Shown: one piece after another, positions 25,992-33,646 of the stretch
Position numbering within the stretch: position 1 is the first letter of the stretch
Layout: each line of letters opens with the position of its first letter
Origin: Bradyrhizobium roseum
GTDB lineage: Bacteria; Pseudomonadota; Alphaproteobacteria; Rhizobiales; Xanthobacteraceae
Assembly (NCBI RefSeq): GCF_030413175.1
Contig: NZ_CP129212.1
Coordinates: 6,528,501-6,592,500 of the forward strand
DNA length: 64,000 nucleotides
Reading direction: 5' to 3'
Notes under the pieces: model-generated
What the model saw: the letters and a program-made list of their open reading frames with translations, nothing else
What the model was told of the DNA's origin: nothing
Database searches by the model: none
Translations under genes and position numbers: made by a program

Positions 25992-27518
25992 ATGGCTCGT
26001 TTCACGCTTTGGGGAGATCAGCGCCGCGCCGATCTCGAGCAGCCGATCGACGAGGCGCCGAGCCCGCCGATGGCCCCCGCGCCTCCGTCCGCAACACCGC
26101 CGGAGGACGCGCCTCCGCTCATCGATACGCCCTCGCCGTCCACTGCACCCACCTTCTCCGGCCTTGGTACGACCTTCAACAACGCTGTCCAGGCGCCCGT
26201 GAGCAGCCTGCCGCAAACGACGGTTGACCAAGGCAGCTTGGGAACTAGCGGCGTCGCCAATATCGCGAACGAACTCACGACGGTGCATAACGGTCTGCTG
26301 GCGGAGGTCGGCAAGGGGCAGCTGTCCGGCGCCGCGCTCGGCCATGTTCAGGCCATACTGTCCGACATCAACACCGCGATTTCGACGGCCAATGCCACGG
26401 CGAACACCGCCGCCATGATCGGCAATACGGCAGCCGCAGAACAATCGCTTCGCGCCAGCAATCTCGACATGGTCAATGCCGTCAATACGGTCAAGGCCAA
26501 TGTCGCGCTGACCAACCTTGCACTTGCGTCGGCGCCGGCGGCAGTGCCTGAAGCACCCGCACCGCTCGCCAGTCTCGCGGAGATCGGCGCGAGCTTCAAT
26601 GACGTGGCCAACGACATCCTCGGCGGCGTCACTGACGACAACCGGGCCGGGATCACCGAAGACCTCAATACCGTGATCAAGGACCTGCAGACGCTGATCA
26701 GCGCCAAGCCGGAAATGTTCGAGGGAGCGGTCGGCGAGCACGCCAACGAAGTGCTGCAGCAGCTCCAGCTCGAGCTCGCCTATATCAATGACCCGGACAT
26801 CAGCCCCGATGCGGCGCGCGCCAGCATCGACAACATCCTCGACATTATCGAAATCGTTCAGAGCGACCCCAAGCTGGCCGAGATGGCGACGCAGGACGGC
26901 GTCAGTGGCTTCTCGCCGATCCCGGGCGTCGGAAATCCCGCCGAAGCGCTTCCTGAAAATGATGTGCAGACGGTCTTCACGGCCAATTTCATCGCCCAGT
27001 CCAATTCGCTCGGCCAGCAGGCCATCGACCTCGTTGGCAGCGGCGATATTAACGCCATTGCCGCGTTGATCGACAACCTCAAGGCATTCGAAAAGTTCGT
27101 GGCCGAGTTCGACGCGGCACAGGGCGGCGACGCATTGCTGACGGCGACCGGTGCGCTTGGCGCCGAGGTGGCCGCGATCATCAAGGGACTGCAGACCGGC
27201 GATGCCACCCTGGTCACGGCGGCGGCAGACCAGATGCACGGCAACGCGGCCGATGTCAGCGCGAGCAACGTCCCCGTCACCGGAGGCAGCTACAATCCCA
27301 ATGGCGCAACTGTGACCGAAGTCCTGGGGACGGCGCCGGTGGCCGAACCGCCGGCCGCCGTGTCAGCGGCAGAGTCGGTTCCTGCACTCGACGTAGTCTC
27401 TCCAATCGGCGCCGAGCCGGTGACGCTTGCGGCAGCTGACGTCAGCATTGCGATCGAGGACCATGGCAATGCGGACATGCCCGATCTGGCGCATCAACTG
27501 CACCATACGTGGGGATAG
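25992..27518 (+). CDS. Acidic, cysteine-free, Ala/Asn-rich protein; candidate type I secretion substrate
   Basis: A 508-residue protein that I do not recognise. It starts MARFTLWGDQRRADLEQ without a Sec signal, has a Pro-rich stretch (about 18-55), then low-complexity amphipathic helices rich in Ala, Asn, Asp, Ile and Leu (for example DINTAISTANATANTAAMIG and DDNRAGITEDLNTVIKDL), and a Pro/Val/Ala-rich tail ending HQLHHTWG. No Cys occurs anywhere and Lys is scarce, which is typical of unfolded-state T1SS cargo. RTX nonapeptides (GGxGxD) are absent. Its position opposite a T1SS ABC/MFP pair with no other cargo gene nearby suggests it is the substrate. Seen: composition and context; inferred: export. 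Confidence 0.7.
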   Translation: MARFTLWGDQRRADLEQPIDEAPSPPMAPAPPSATPPEDAPPLIDTPSPSTAPTFSGLGTTFNNAVQAPVSSLPQTTVDQGSLGTSGVANIANELTTVHNGLLAEVGKGQLSGAALGHVQAILSDINTAISTANATANTAAMIGNTAAAEQSLRASNLDMVNAVNTVKANVALTNLALASAPAAVPEAPAPLASLAEIGASFNDVANDILGGVTDDNRAGITEDLNTVIKDLQTLISAKPEMFEGAVGEHANEVLQQLQLELAYINDPDISPDAARASIDNILDIIEIVQSDPKLAEMATQDGVSGFSPIPGVGNPAEALPENDVQTVFTANFIAQSNSLGQQAIDLVGSGDINAIAALIDNLKAFEKFVAEFDAAQGGDALLTATGALGAEVAAIIKGLQTGDATLVTAAADQMHGNAADVSASNVPVTGGSYNPNGATVTEVLGTAPVAEPPAAVSAAESVPALDVVSPIGAEPVTLAAADVSIAIEDHGNADMPDLAHQLHHTWG

Positions 27519-27795
27519 CGGCGCGCGGCGCGGCCTCCGACGTCCCCGATGCTACGGGAATGCCGGAGGCCGGTACTTCGAGTGAAGAACGCGTTCGCCG
27601 ATCCGGCTGACGCAACGGGCACAGAGAACAGGCATGAGCCGGCCTGGGCCCGCAAGGAAAGATCCTTGAAAAACGATCCTTGGACGGTGGCCCCAATAAC
27701 GGGTTTGGGGACCCATCGTCGGTACGGCGGCGGCATCGGCGGTTGGAGGAATCGGCGCGGTTGCTGTCCGGTAAATGAATTAGCGGGGCATCTGC

Positions 27796-29679
27796 GTGAG
27801 GCAGCGTAAGACGGACTATGGGACCATCATTCTGCACTGGACGTTCGTGGCAGCCTTCGCCGTTGCGCTCGTTACCGGTCTACGCATCGCGACCGAATCA
27901 CCCGACCGAACCTGGCTCAACTGGTTCGACGCCGTACTGCCGCGCGGCAGTGCATGGGTCGCCCATATGCAGGCGGCGATCGTGCTGGTGTCGGTCGCGA
28001 TCGGCTATGTCGTCTACATGCTCCGCTCCGGCCTCGGACGCCGCGTCCAGCTCGACAAGGTCCGGGTGCGCGGACTGTTCCGCCGCGGACAAGTCAGGTT
28101 GAGCGCCGTGATCGCCCTGATGTACTGGATCTTCTTCGTCACGATGTCGGGACTGCTGATCAGCGGCGGGCTGCTCTATTTCGGCTTCTACTCCGGCTAC
28201 GACGTCGCGATGCTGCACTGGGTCGGAACGTGGGTGATTCTCGCCTTCGTCGTGTTGCACGTCCTGACCCAGTACAAGAGCGGCGGCGTTGCGCAACTGC
28301 TGCGCATCTTCCGTCCCGCCCCACTGCCCGCGCCGCCGCCGAAGCTCGATGCAGTCGAGCTTTTGGGCATGCTGGCCGAGCAATCGGCGCGCGCGTCCGA
28401 ATCGGAAAATTTCGGCGCCCCGCCCGAGGTCCCGTCCCATCCGCTGCAGCCGCGCGCCGAGGCCCGCCGCGACCGGCCCCGCGAACCTGACCCTGCGATG
28501 CGCCCGACGCCCGGCCCCGCGCGGTCGCGCAACCCGACGCTGCAGGCCAATGCGTTCGTGGTCGCGGTCGCCGCCGCTATCACCGGCGGCTCGCTCCTCG
28601 TGGCAACCGACCGGCTAACGGTGGACAGCGTGCAGATCCGCCGTATCAACCCGGCCGACGCTCCGATCCTCGACGGCGACACGTCGGATCGGGCCTGGCG
28701 CGGCGTCAAGCCGTTCTCGCTGCTCACCGGAGAAGGCGGGAATTTCGACGGCAAGGGAGAAGCCCGAATCGAGATCCGCGCGGTGCATGACGGTACCTAC
28801 GCGTATTTCCTGTTCACCTGGCAGGACGCGACGCGCTCGCTGAAGCACCTGCCGCTGGTCAAGGAAACCGATGGTTGGCACCTGCTTCATTCCGGCTTTC
28901 AACTCGGCGACGAGCATCAGTACAACGAAGACAAGTTTTCGGTGCTGTTCACCACCATGGACGTCACGCTGGCCGGCGGCCGGACGTTTCATCCGGGACC
29001 GCAGCCCGTCGCCAGTGCGCCGGCCACCATGAGCGGACGCGGACTCCATTACACCGCGGCCGGCTACGCCGATGTCTGGCAGTGGAAGGCGACCAGCAGT
29101 TCGGCCGGATGGCTGGACGACGCGCATTTCGGACCGCCGGCCGACCCGACCCCGATGCAGGTGGCCAATGTCTTGCCCTACAAGGGCGGCTTCGCGACCG
29201 ACCCGGGAACGGCGAACTACCGGGACAATTTCTCCGTCGAGGCCGACACCTCGGGCGGCCCGCGTCGCAGCCGCCTGATCGCTCCACTTCGACTGCCCAA
29301 AGCCGTCGCCGCCACCACGGACGCGATGGGCGACATCGATCTCGATCCCAATCACGGCGAGAGCGACGGGGCGCGGTGGTACATGACCGATCAGGATTCG
29401 GTGCCCTACTCGACCGATGCCGACGCCCGCATCCCGGTCGGCACCGTGATCCCGGGCGTCATCCTGGGCGGCGAATTTTCAGGCGACCGCGCCGACGTTC
29501 GATCGGCGGCCCGTTGGGCCTCCGGCCTCTGGGCGCTGGAGGTGAAACGTCGGCTCGACACCACAAGCAAGTTTGACGTGCCCATCCGAAGCGGCGTCTT
29601 CATGCGGGTCGCCGCCTTCGACCACAGCCAGATCAGACATACGCGGCACGTGCGGCCCATTCGTATCGAGGTGGAATAA
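27796..29679 (+). CDS. Cytochrome b561-type membrane domain fused to ethylbenzene-dehydrogenase-type heme domain
   Basis: A 627-residue fusion. Residues 1-170 form a four-helix diheme cytochrome b (candidate heme ligands His14, His57, His141, His155). A Pro/Arg-rich linker (about 171-245) and a fifth helix (about 250-270) lead to a periplasmic domain (275-627) resembling the EB_dh family (PF09459), the heme b gamma subunit of DMSO-reductase-type dehydrogenases: APILDGDTSDRAWRGVKPF, YAYFLFTWQDATRS and the conserved DKFSVLF strand. It would pass electrons across the membrane between a quinone or periplasmic donor and the coupled cytoplasmic reductase. The GTG at 27796 is the first usable start. 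Its stop abuts the next ATG without a gap. Confidence 0.8.
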   Translation: MRQRKTDYGTIILHWTFVAAFAVALVTGLRIATESPDRTWLNWFDAVLPRGSAWVAHMQAAIVLVSVAIGYVVYMLRSGLGRRVQLDKVRVRGLFRRGQVRLSAVIALMYWIFFVTMSGLLISGGLLYFGFYSGYDVAMLHWVGTWVILAFVVLHVLTQYKSGGVAQLLRIFRPAPLPAPPPKLDAVELLGMLAEQSARASESENFGAPPEVPSHPLQPRAEARRDRPREPDPAMRPTPGPARSRNPTLQANAFVVAVAAAITGGSLLVATDRLTVDSVQIRRINPADAPILDGDTSDRAWRGVKPFSLLTGEGGNFDGKGEARIEIRAVHDGTYAYFLFTWQDATRSLKHLPLVKETDGWHLLHSGFQLGDEHQYNEDKFSVLFTTMDVTLAGGRTFHPGPQPVASAPATMSGRGLHYTAAGYADVWQWKATSSSAGWLDDAHFGPPADPTPMQVANVLPYKGGFATDPGTANYRDNFSVEADTSGGPRRSRLIAPLRLPKAVAATTDAMGDIDLDPNHGESDGARWYMTDQDSVPYSTDADARIPVGTVIPGVILGGEFSGDRADVRSAARWASGLWALEVKRRLDTTSKFDVPIRSGVFMRVAAFDHSQIRHTRHVRPIRIEVE

Positions 29680-30756
29680 ATGTCAAAGATTTGCAAAGTC
29701 ACGATCAACGACGAGCCGTTTCTCGCGAACCGCGGCGAGCTGCTGCTCGACTGGGCGTTGATGAGCGGCGTCGATCTCCCGCATGACTGCCGTTCCGGAA
29801 TCTGCGGCGCCTGCCGCGTGCGGCTGGTCGACGGCCAAGTGTTCGGTGGTCAAAGCCGCGGCGACGACATGATCCACGCCTGCCAGGCCCGGATCGTCTC
29901 CGATCTGCAGATCGAGATCGAGGACGCGCCCGAGCCGGTGGCCTTGTCGGCGGAAGTAGCGCAGGTCGTCCCGCTCGCGCCCGACGTGGTGGGCGTCGAC
30001 ATCGAACTGCCAAAGCCGCTCGACTACCTTCCCGGCCAGTATTGCAAGCTGCAGTTCCAGGGCATGCCGCCGCGGTCCTACAGCCCGACTTTCCCGATGG
30101 AAGGCGCGCCTCACGATCACCTGCTGCACTTCCACATCCGCAAAGTGCAGAACGGGCTGGTTTCCTCGGCGCTCGGCCAGGAAATCCGCGCCGGCCACCG
30201 CGTCAAGCTGACGGGGCCGTACGGCCGCGCTTTCTTCAGGAAAGATCATCCGGGGCGCACCGTACTCGTCGCCAGCGGCACCGGCTTTGCGCCGATGTGG
30301 TCGGTCGCGGTCGCCGCGATCATGGAACAGCCGCAGCGCGAAATGGTGTTCATCGTGCAGGCCCGCAGCATCCGCTCGCTCTACATGCATGCGGCGCTAT
30401 GCCGGCTGGCGCTGTTTCCCAACGTCACGCTGATCCCGATGGTGTCCGAGCCGCAGCAGATGTCGCACGCCATTCAGGGTGGAAGGCCGACCGACCATCT
30501 GCCCGCACTCACGCCCGACGACGTAGTGTACACTGCGGGCGCTCCGGCGATGACGGATGCGGTAGCGCGGATCGCCAAGAGCGCCGGCGCACGATGCTAC
30601 ACCGATCCTTTCGTGCAGGAGCCGAGGGCCGCGGAACAGTCCGGCCTGATGTCGCGGATCACCGGCTGGCTCAGCGAACCGAAGAGCCCGCCCATCGCCC
30701 CTCAGCCGGCGCCAATGCCGCGCGGCGTCGCCGCGGTCGGGGTTGGCAACCGCTAG
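29680..30756 (+). CDS. 2Fe-2S ferredoxin/FAD/NAD(P) reductase
   Basis: A 358-residue electron-transfer flavoprotein. Residues 1-90 are a plant-type ferredoxin with cluster ligands Cys37, Cys42, Cys45 and Cys68 (HDCRSGICGAC...HACQ). The FAD domain carries PPRSYSPTFP near residue 125 (RxYS motif) and the NAD domain has VLVASGTGFAPMWSV near 195 and VYTAGAPAMTDAV near 285. The C-terminal tail beyond about 320 is Pro-rich and not conserved. Similar modules reduce mono- or dioxygenases and deoxysugar dehydratases. Here the direct coupling to the cytochrome b/EB_dh fusion suggests that this NAD(P)H-ferredoxin reductase feeds or drains that membrane cytochrome. Confidence 0.88.
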   Translation: MSKICKVTINDEPFLANRGELLLDWALMSGVDLPHDCRSGICGACRVRLVDGQVFGGQSRGDDMIHACQARIVSDLQIEIEDAPEPVALSAEVAQVVPLAPDVVGVDIELPKPLDYLPGQYCKLQFQGMPPRSYSPTFPMEGAPHDHLLHFHIRKVQNGLVSSALGQEIRAGHRVKLTGPYGRAFFRKDHPGRTVLVASGTGFAPMWSVAVAAIMEQPQREMVFIVQARSIRSLYMHAALCRLALFPNVTLIPMVSEPQQMSHAIQGGRPTDHLPALTPDDVVYTAGAPAMTDAVARIAKSAGARCYTDPFVQEPRAAEQSGLMSRITGWLSEPKSPPIAPQPAPMPRGVAAVGVGNR

Positions 30757-31151
30757 AGGCTTTAACCGGAGTTCGCGGCGATACCTGCTCACGGACATCT
30801 CGAACGCGGCCCTTGCGTTCGCAGCGATGTTGCGCCCCCACCACGCGCCGTAAACGCGGTCGAACACCAGCGGTTCGATCGCCGCCCGGATCCGGCGCAC
30901 CGCAAACGGCCATGCTCGACGGCGATGCCGAAGAAGCCCGAGAGCGACATGACGGGTTGCTGCCGTCTGAGGCGGGGTGGGTAAGACAAAAGAAACCAAA
31001 CGATTCTGACATGTTACGGGACGGTTTGATATTGCGACCCGGATGGACAGCAGATAGGCTTCTTTCGACACCGCGTGGTTGCCCCGTACTGACCATCTCC
31101 GGTTGTCCCAATCGGGAGCGCTGGGACTGAACTTTTCGGGATGCTAACGTC
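30757..31151. other. Intergenic region with a gene remnant
   Basis: 395 bp between the reductase and the cyclase-like gene. Apart from the minus-strand remnant listed separately (30766-30910) nothing coding or structured was recognised. Confidence 0.5.
30766..30910 (-). pseudogene. Remnant of the C-terminus of an MBL-fold metallohydrolase
   Basis: One minus-strand frame reads RAAIEPLVFDRVYGAWWGRN followed by an Ala-rich helix and SRYRREL, closely like the last 40 residues of bacterial MBL-fold hydrolases (VFDRxYGxxWG...A...SxxRYxxxL). No upstream catalytic part (HxHxDH) is present and the frame runs on past the expected stop, so it appears to be a leftover 3' end. Low certainty. Confidence 0.4.
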
Positions 31152-32093
31152 ATGAGGCGCAAGATCGCCGCCATTCTGGTAGCCCATATCGCCGATTACG
31201 GCAGATTGGTTGCCGATGACGAAGAAGAGACGCTGCGGCGAATGGCGTCCTGCCGATCCACCATTGACGATTTCATTGCGATAGCCGGCGGGCGCATTTT
31301 CAATACCGCGGGCGACGCACTCCTTGCAGAATTCTCGAGCGCCGTCGAAGCCGTGCGCTGCGCCATCGAAATCCAGGAGAGCCTGCGCACGCGCAACCTT
31401 GCTTATCCGGGCAGCCGGCAGATGAACTATCGCATCGGCATCGGCATCGGCGACGTCGTCGAACGCGAAGGCGATCTGCTCGGCGATGGCGTCAACATCG
31501 CCGCACGCCTTGAAGGCCTGGCGGAGGTCGGCGGCATCTGCATTTCGCGCGCGGTGTATGAACAGGTGTCCAACAAGCTGTCGGTGCGATTTATCGATAT
31601 CGGCGCGCGGAAAGTGAAGAACATTCCGGAGCCGGTTCACGCCTATGTCGTGGCGACGTGGGACAATGCCCGCTCTTACGGGGCGCCGCAGGCATCCGCC
31701 GCTCCGGCAAGAACAAAACCGGCCAACAGGAGGATATCAGTCGCGCTCATCGGCGTGATCGCACTATGCGCGGCAGCTGCTGCTTTCCTGCTGGTAACCC
31801 AGCGGCCCGACGGCAAGGCAGCCATCAGCCAAAGTACGGCCGCGGCATTGCCATCGGCATCGGCGAGCCCACCTCCGACATCTTCATCACCTTCCACAAC
31901 GTCATCGCCTCCGGCGGCGGCGATGCCCGCCCCAGCCATCCGTCGTACCAGCACGGCCAGAAACGAATCGGAGCCTGCAAGACGCTCCTTTCAATCCTGC
32001 AGCGATCTGGCGACTCAACGCGGTTGGGGTAGCTATGAAGCGCGAGGAAAAACAGAGTTTATCGCTGCGTGCACGAAGGGCCAGGTTGATTGA
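31152..32093 (+). CDS. Class III adenylate cyclase-like protein with a substituted metal-site residue
   Basis: A 313-residue protein: cyclase homology domain (1-170), a membrane helix (about 196-215, VALIGVIALCAAAAAFLLV) and a Ser/Pro/Ala-rich tail with a short Cys-bearing end (SCSDLATQRGWG, EFIAACTKGQ). The rhizobial type normally starts AAILAADVVGYSRLMG; here it is AAILVAHIADYGRLVA, with His12 where the first metal-binding Asp should be. The second Asp (TAGDALLAEF, Asp55), the Asn/Arg of VNIAARLEG and IGIGIGDVV are kept. Activity may be lost or altered, leaving a nucleotide-sensing or regulatory role. Single-gene unit. Confidence 0.82.
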   Translation: MRRKIAAILVAHIADYGRLVADDEEETLRRMASCRSTIDDFIAIAGGRIFNTAGDALLAEFSSAVEAVRCAIEIQESLRTRNLAYPGSRQMNYRIGIGIGDVVEREGDLLGDGVNIAARLEGLAEVGGICISRAVYEQVSNKLSVRFIDIGARKVKNIPEPVHAYVVATWDNARSYGAPQASAAPARTKPANRRISVALIGVIALCAAAAAFLLVTQRPDGKAAISQSTAAALPSASASPPPTSSSPSTTSSPPAAAMPAPAIRRTSTARNESEPARRSFQSCSDLATQRGWGSYEARGKTEFIAACTKGQVD

Positions 32094-32126
32094 AATCGAC
32101 GGCTTCTTTCGTGCTCGGTCTGATGG

Positions 32127-32864
32127 CTACCACGTCTCCTTGAACGGCCGGATCTCCATTTCGAAGGTCCATGCGCTGCGCGGCTGGTCGTACAGCCGCC
32201 AGTAGGCATCCGCGACCGACGCCGGCGGCATCAGGGCATCGGGATCCTTCAGCGCATCCGGCCCCAATGCCTCGATCCGCCGTTGCCGAACCCATTCGGT
32301 GTCGACGCCGGAATCGATGATCAGGTGGGCGACATGGATATTCTGCGGCCCGAGTTCGCGCGCCATCGCCTGCGCCACCGCGCGCAGCCCGAACTTGGCG
32401 CTGGCAAACGCCGCATAGCCGCGCCCGCCGCGCAGGCTGGCGGTGGCGCCGGTGAAGAAGATGTTGCCCTGGCCGCGCGGCAGCATCAGGCGCGCGGCTT
32501 CGCGGCCGGCCAGGAAGCCCGAATAGCAGGCCATTTCCCAGACCTTGCGGAACACCCGCTCGGTGGTGTCGAGGATCGGGAAGTTGACGTTGGCCCCGAC
32601 GTTGAAGATGCAGACCTCCAGCGGCGCGAGCTTGTCGGCCTCGTTGAGGAAGGCGGTGATCTCCTCTTCCTTGCGGGCATCGAGCGACCGTGCGACGATC
32701 TTGCCGCCGCCGGCCTCGATCTCCTTTACCAGCGGCGCGAGCTTGTCGCCGTTGCGGCGCCCGGCGAAGACGGTGAACCCCTCGGCGGCGAATTTCTTGG
32801 CGATTTCTGAACCGATGAAGTCCCCCGCCCCGATAATGGCCGCGGTCGCATTTCTCTCAGACAT
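32127..32864 (-). CDS. Short-chain dehydrogenase/reductase family protein
   Basis: A 245-residue Rossmann protein. Cofactor motif is IIGAGDFIGSEIAKKF near residue 10 in place of TGxxxGxG, and NVG near 88 stands for NAG. In the active site the usual YxxxK reads FASAK (after GRGYAAF), so the catalytic Tyr is Phe while Lys is kept; related proteobacterial proteins share this, as far as I recall, so it may be a family trait. The C-terminal substrate loop ends in the family-specific FEMEIRPFKETW. The ATG at 32864 follows a GGAGAG site. Substrate unknown. Confidence 0.83.
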   Translation of the reverse strand: MSERNATAAIIGAGDFIGSEIAKKFAAEGFTVFAGRRNGDKLAPLVKEIEAGGGKIVARSLDARKEEEITAFLNEADKLAPLEVCIFNVGANVNFPILDTTERVFRKVWEMACYSGFLAGREAARLMLPRGQGNIFFTGATASLRGGRGYAAFASAKFGLRAVAQAMARELGPQNIHVAHLIIDSGVDTEWVRQRRIEALGPDALKDPDALMPPASVADAYWRLYDQPRSAWTFEMEIRPFKETW

Positions 32865-33011
32865 TGGCTCTCTCCAGTTCAATGCGGGCCGATCCTCCCG
32901 GCGGGTGGTGATTTCAGCCGGCCGCCGCCGTCAGGTCAATTCTGTTTTGGTTCGCGATTTCCCACAGCTTGTGGTTCAGAATCTTGTCGGTCGACGAACG
33001 GCGCAATGAAA

Positions 33012-33034
33012 AAGCCGCCTCAAACGGGCGGCTT
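33012..33034 (-). terminator. Rho-independent terminator of the PPOX-family gene
   Basis: AAGCCGCC and GGCGGCTT pair around a seven-base loop; on the minus strand TTTTTCATT follows. Lies 31 bp after the stop of the PPOX-family gene. Confidence 0.8.
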
Positions 33035-33064
33035 CTGCATCGGATGGGTACGCGTTCAGCCGGC

Positions 33065-33496
33065 TTACAGCTCGACCTCCCCTTCGTGCTCACCGTCCCA
33101 GTAGGTGATGCGCGAGGCCTTGACCCTGATCAGCACGATATTGGGCGTATCGACACCTTGGTCGAACCATCGGTCCAGATCGCTCGTCCAATGGGCCTTG
33201 AAAGCAGCCTTGTCGCGGATCAGTTCAGCGGCGCCTTCGACTGCAACATAAATGGCATCCGAAAATATTCCGCCATCGCTGGTGAAACCCAGCGCGACCT
33301 TCGGATTGGCCTGTATGTCGGCGACGGTGCGGGACTGTTCAAACGTGAAATAGTACGATGTGCCGTCGTAGTCGACATCGCCATTGTTGCTCATCGGACG
33401 GTTGGCGATCTGGCCATTCTCCGTATGGGTCGACAGGATAGCAATGTCGATGCCTGCCATTCGCTTCGAGATTTCTTCAATCGATTTGTGATTCAT
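33065..33496 (-). CDS. Pyridoxamine 5'-phosphate oxidase-related (general stress protein 26-like) protein
   Basis: A 143-residue split-barrel flavin-binding-fold protein. IDIAILSTHTENGQIANRPM near residue 16 is the family's first barrel strands, followed by YYFTFEQSRTVADIQANPKVALGF. Members bind FMN or FAD and occur as general stress proteins, without known reaction in most cases. The ATG at 33496 was chosen; an EcfG-type promoter sits 29-53 bp upstream (33525-33549). Lies beside KatE-type catalase and other stress genes. Confidence 0.85.
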   Translation of the reverse strand: MNHKSIEEISKRMAGIDIAILSTHTENGQIANRPMSNNGDVDYDGTSYYFTFEQSRTVADIQANPKVALGFTSDGGIFSDAIYVAVEGAAELIRDKAAFKAHWTSDLDRWFDQGVDTPNIVLIRVKASRITYWDGEHEGEVEL

Positions 33497-33524
33497 GTCC
33501 CACCTCAAGTGCGTCTGGCGGGAC

Positions 33525-33549
33525 AACAGAACCGCCGTCAATCAGTTCC
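33525..33549 (-). promoter_or_regulatory. EcfG-type general stress promoter (candidate)
   Basis: On the minus strand GGAAC (33549-33545) and TGTT (33528-33525) are spaced by 16 bases, one mismatch from the alphaproteobacterial EcfG consensus GGAAC-N16/17-CGTT. It lies 29 bp upstream of the PPOX-family start. Confidence 0.55.
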
Positions 33550-33646
33550 AGCGTCCCGTCGTGAAGCCCAAGCAGCTTGAGAAAAAACAGAAATTCTACG
33601 GGTTTCATCAAGCTGGATCCGAGACCGATGCTCGTGCTGCCGCCCC

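Noticed and set aside
23690..27520. RTX toxin system
   Set aside because: No GGxGxD nonapeptide repeats occur in the candidate substrate and no acyltransferase gene is nearby.
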